Part shown: positions 4,787 through 5,465 of the stretch, in pieces
Position numbering within the stretch: the first letter of the stretch is position 1
Layout of the letters: each line of letters starts with the position of its first letter
Assembly: GCA_031273445.1 (NCBI GenBank)
Contig: JAISRV010000209.1
Location: 1 to 5,465 of the forward strand
Source: Candidatus Adiutrix sp.
Lineage (GTDB): Bacteria; Desulfobacterota; Desulfarculia; Adiutricales; Adiutricaceae
Direction: 5' to 3'
Length of the DNA: 5,465 nt
Notes under the pieces: model-generated
Seen by the model: only the letters and a program-made list of their open reading frames with translations
Databases searched by the model: none
What the model was told of the DNA's origin: nothing
Position numbers and translations under genes: made by a program

Positions 4787-5465
4787 ATGGCGTTAGTGAT
4801 CAATAACAATCTGATGGCGGCCAACGCCTCTCGAAATTTAGGCACGAGCTACAACAGGCTGGCCACCAGCACTCAGCGGCTGTCTTCGGGCCTGCGCATC
4901 AACAGCGCGGCCGACGACGCGGCGGGCCTGGCCATCCGCGAAATGATGCGGGCCGACATCGCCGTGACCCAGCAGGGCATCCGCAACGCGGCCGACGCCA
5001 TCAGCCTTATCCAGACGGCCGACGGCGCCCTGGGGGTCATCGACGAAAAACTGATCCGCATGAAAGAGCTGGCCGAACAGGCCGCCACCGGCACCTACAC
5101 CACGGTGCAGCGCGACATCATCAATTCCGAATATCAGGCCATGGCCCGTGAAATCGACCGTATCGCCAACGCCACCAACTTCAACGGCCTCAAGCTACTC
5201 GACGGCTCCATCAACCAGCAGCACGGCGGCCAGGGGCTGAAAGTGCATTTCGGCGTCGGCAACAACGCGGCCGAGGATTATTACTTCGTCAATATCGGCG
5301 ACGCCCGGGCCACCAGTTCCACGGGCCTCAGGGTCGGCGGCGACGCCAGAAACGACATCTGGGCCCAGGGCGGGGCGGCCGGCCTTTACGGCCAGGCCGC
5401 GGGCTGCTGCGCGGGCGGCTTTGACTCGCTGACCGAGACCGGCGTCTTCACCAGCGGGCAGGCCT
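4787..5465 (+). CDS. fliC: second flagellin (partial, 3' end beyond the window)
   Basis: Translation from ATG 4787 gives 226 residues without a stop before the window edge. It begins MALVINNNLMAANASRN and carries the whole N-terminal D0/D1 domain plus the start of the variable region. By eye it differs from the first flagellin at about 26 of 226 residues with no gap, including an identical Cys pair at 207-208. Differences cluster at residues 20-29 and in the last 20 residues, where the variable domain begins. AAGGAGG (4773-4779) is 7 bases from ATG 4787; an in-frame ATG at 4781 is only one base from it and is disfavoured. It has its own sigma-28 promoter, so it is an independent unit making a second filament subunit. 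Whether the Trp/Cys-rich central domain is kept cannot be seen. Confidence 0.95.
   Translation, partial: MALVINNNLMAANASRNLGTSYNRLATSTQRLSSGLRINSAADDAAGLAIREMMRADIAVTQQGIRNAADAISLIQTADGALGVIDEKLIRMKELAEQAATGTYTTVQRDIINSEYQAMAREIDRIANATNFNGLKLLDGSINQQHGGQGLKVHFGVGNNAAEDYYFVNIGDARATSSTGLRVGGDARNDIWAQGGAAGLYGQAAGCCAGGFDSLTETGVFTSGQA

Noticed and set aside
4873..5094. Minus-strand ORF opposite the second flagellin
   Set aside because: It is antisense to the conserved N-terminal flagellin domain and shows no ribosome site or recognisable motif.

Overview
The window looks like a flagellar locus of a Desulfovibrio-like bacterium (Desulfobacterota / former Deltaproteobacteria). This rests on the two flagellins: their N-termini (MALIINNN / MALVINNN, RLSSGLRINSAADDAAGLAIR, TGTYT, INSEYQ, NFNGLKLLDG, KIHFG, AEDYYFVN) and the C-terminus of the first (QNRLENT, AESRISDVDMA) follow the pattern I associate with that group. 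I cannot name the species from the sequence.

Layout, left to right, with everything on the + strand. (1) Positions 1-106 are the 3' end of a gene that begins before the window. (2) Positions 162-1974 are a tight two-gene cassette of visibly lower GC: a SMC/ABC-type AAA ATPase followed, with an 8-nt overlap, by a DUF4276 (Toprim-like) protein. (3) Positions 1964-2137 are a 57-codon ORF whose last 34 codons and stop repeat positions 2-106 almost exactly, so the cassette sits between two direct copies of a GC-rich gene 3' end. (4) Positions 2138-2390 are a non-coding stretch with two stem-loops, the second a good intrinsic terminator, plus GC-rich inverted repeats. (5) Positions 2391-4470 are a complete flagellin transcription unit: sigma-28 promoter, long leader, flagellin gene and strong terminator. 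(6) Positions 4471-5465 begin a second unit of the same design, with its flagellin running off the right edge.

The flagellins are paralogues, about 88% identical by eye over the 226 residues that can be compared, with long runs of identical DNA. Both promoters share TAAAG-N15-ACCGATA geometry. Both leaders are long (roughly 170-210 nt) and carry a 7-bp hairpin presenting a CA-N-GGA-A-G loop a few tens of bases upstream of a CAAGGAGG Shine-Dalgarno. That arrangement suggests CsrA control of flagellin translation. The first flagellin is large (608 aa), with a central domain rich in Trp and Cys, which is unusual for flagellins.

The ATPase/DUF4276 pair is unrelated to motility in sequence and differs in base composition. 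With its flanking direct repeats it looks like an acquired, possibly excisable accessory cassette. ATPase plus Toprim-type pairs are common in phage-defence systems, but a defence role here is inference only.
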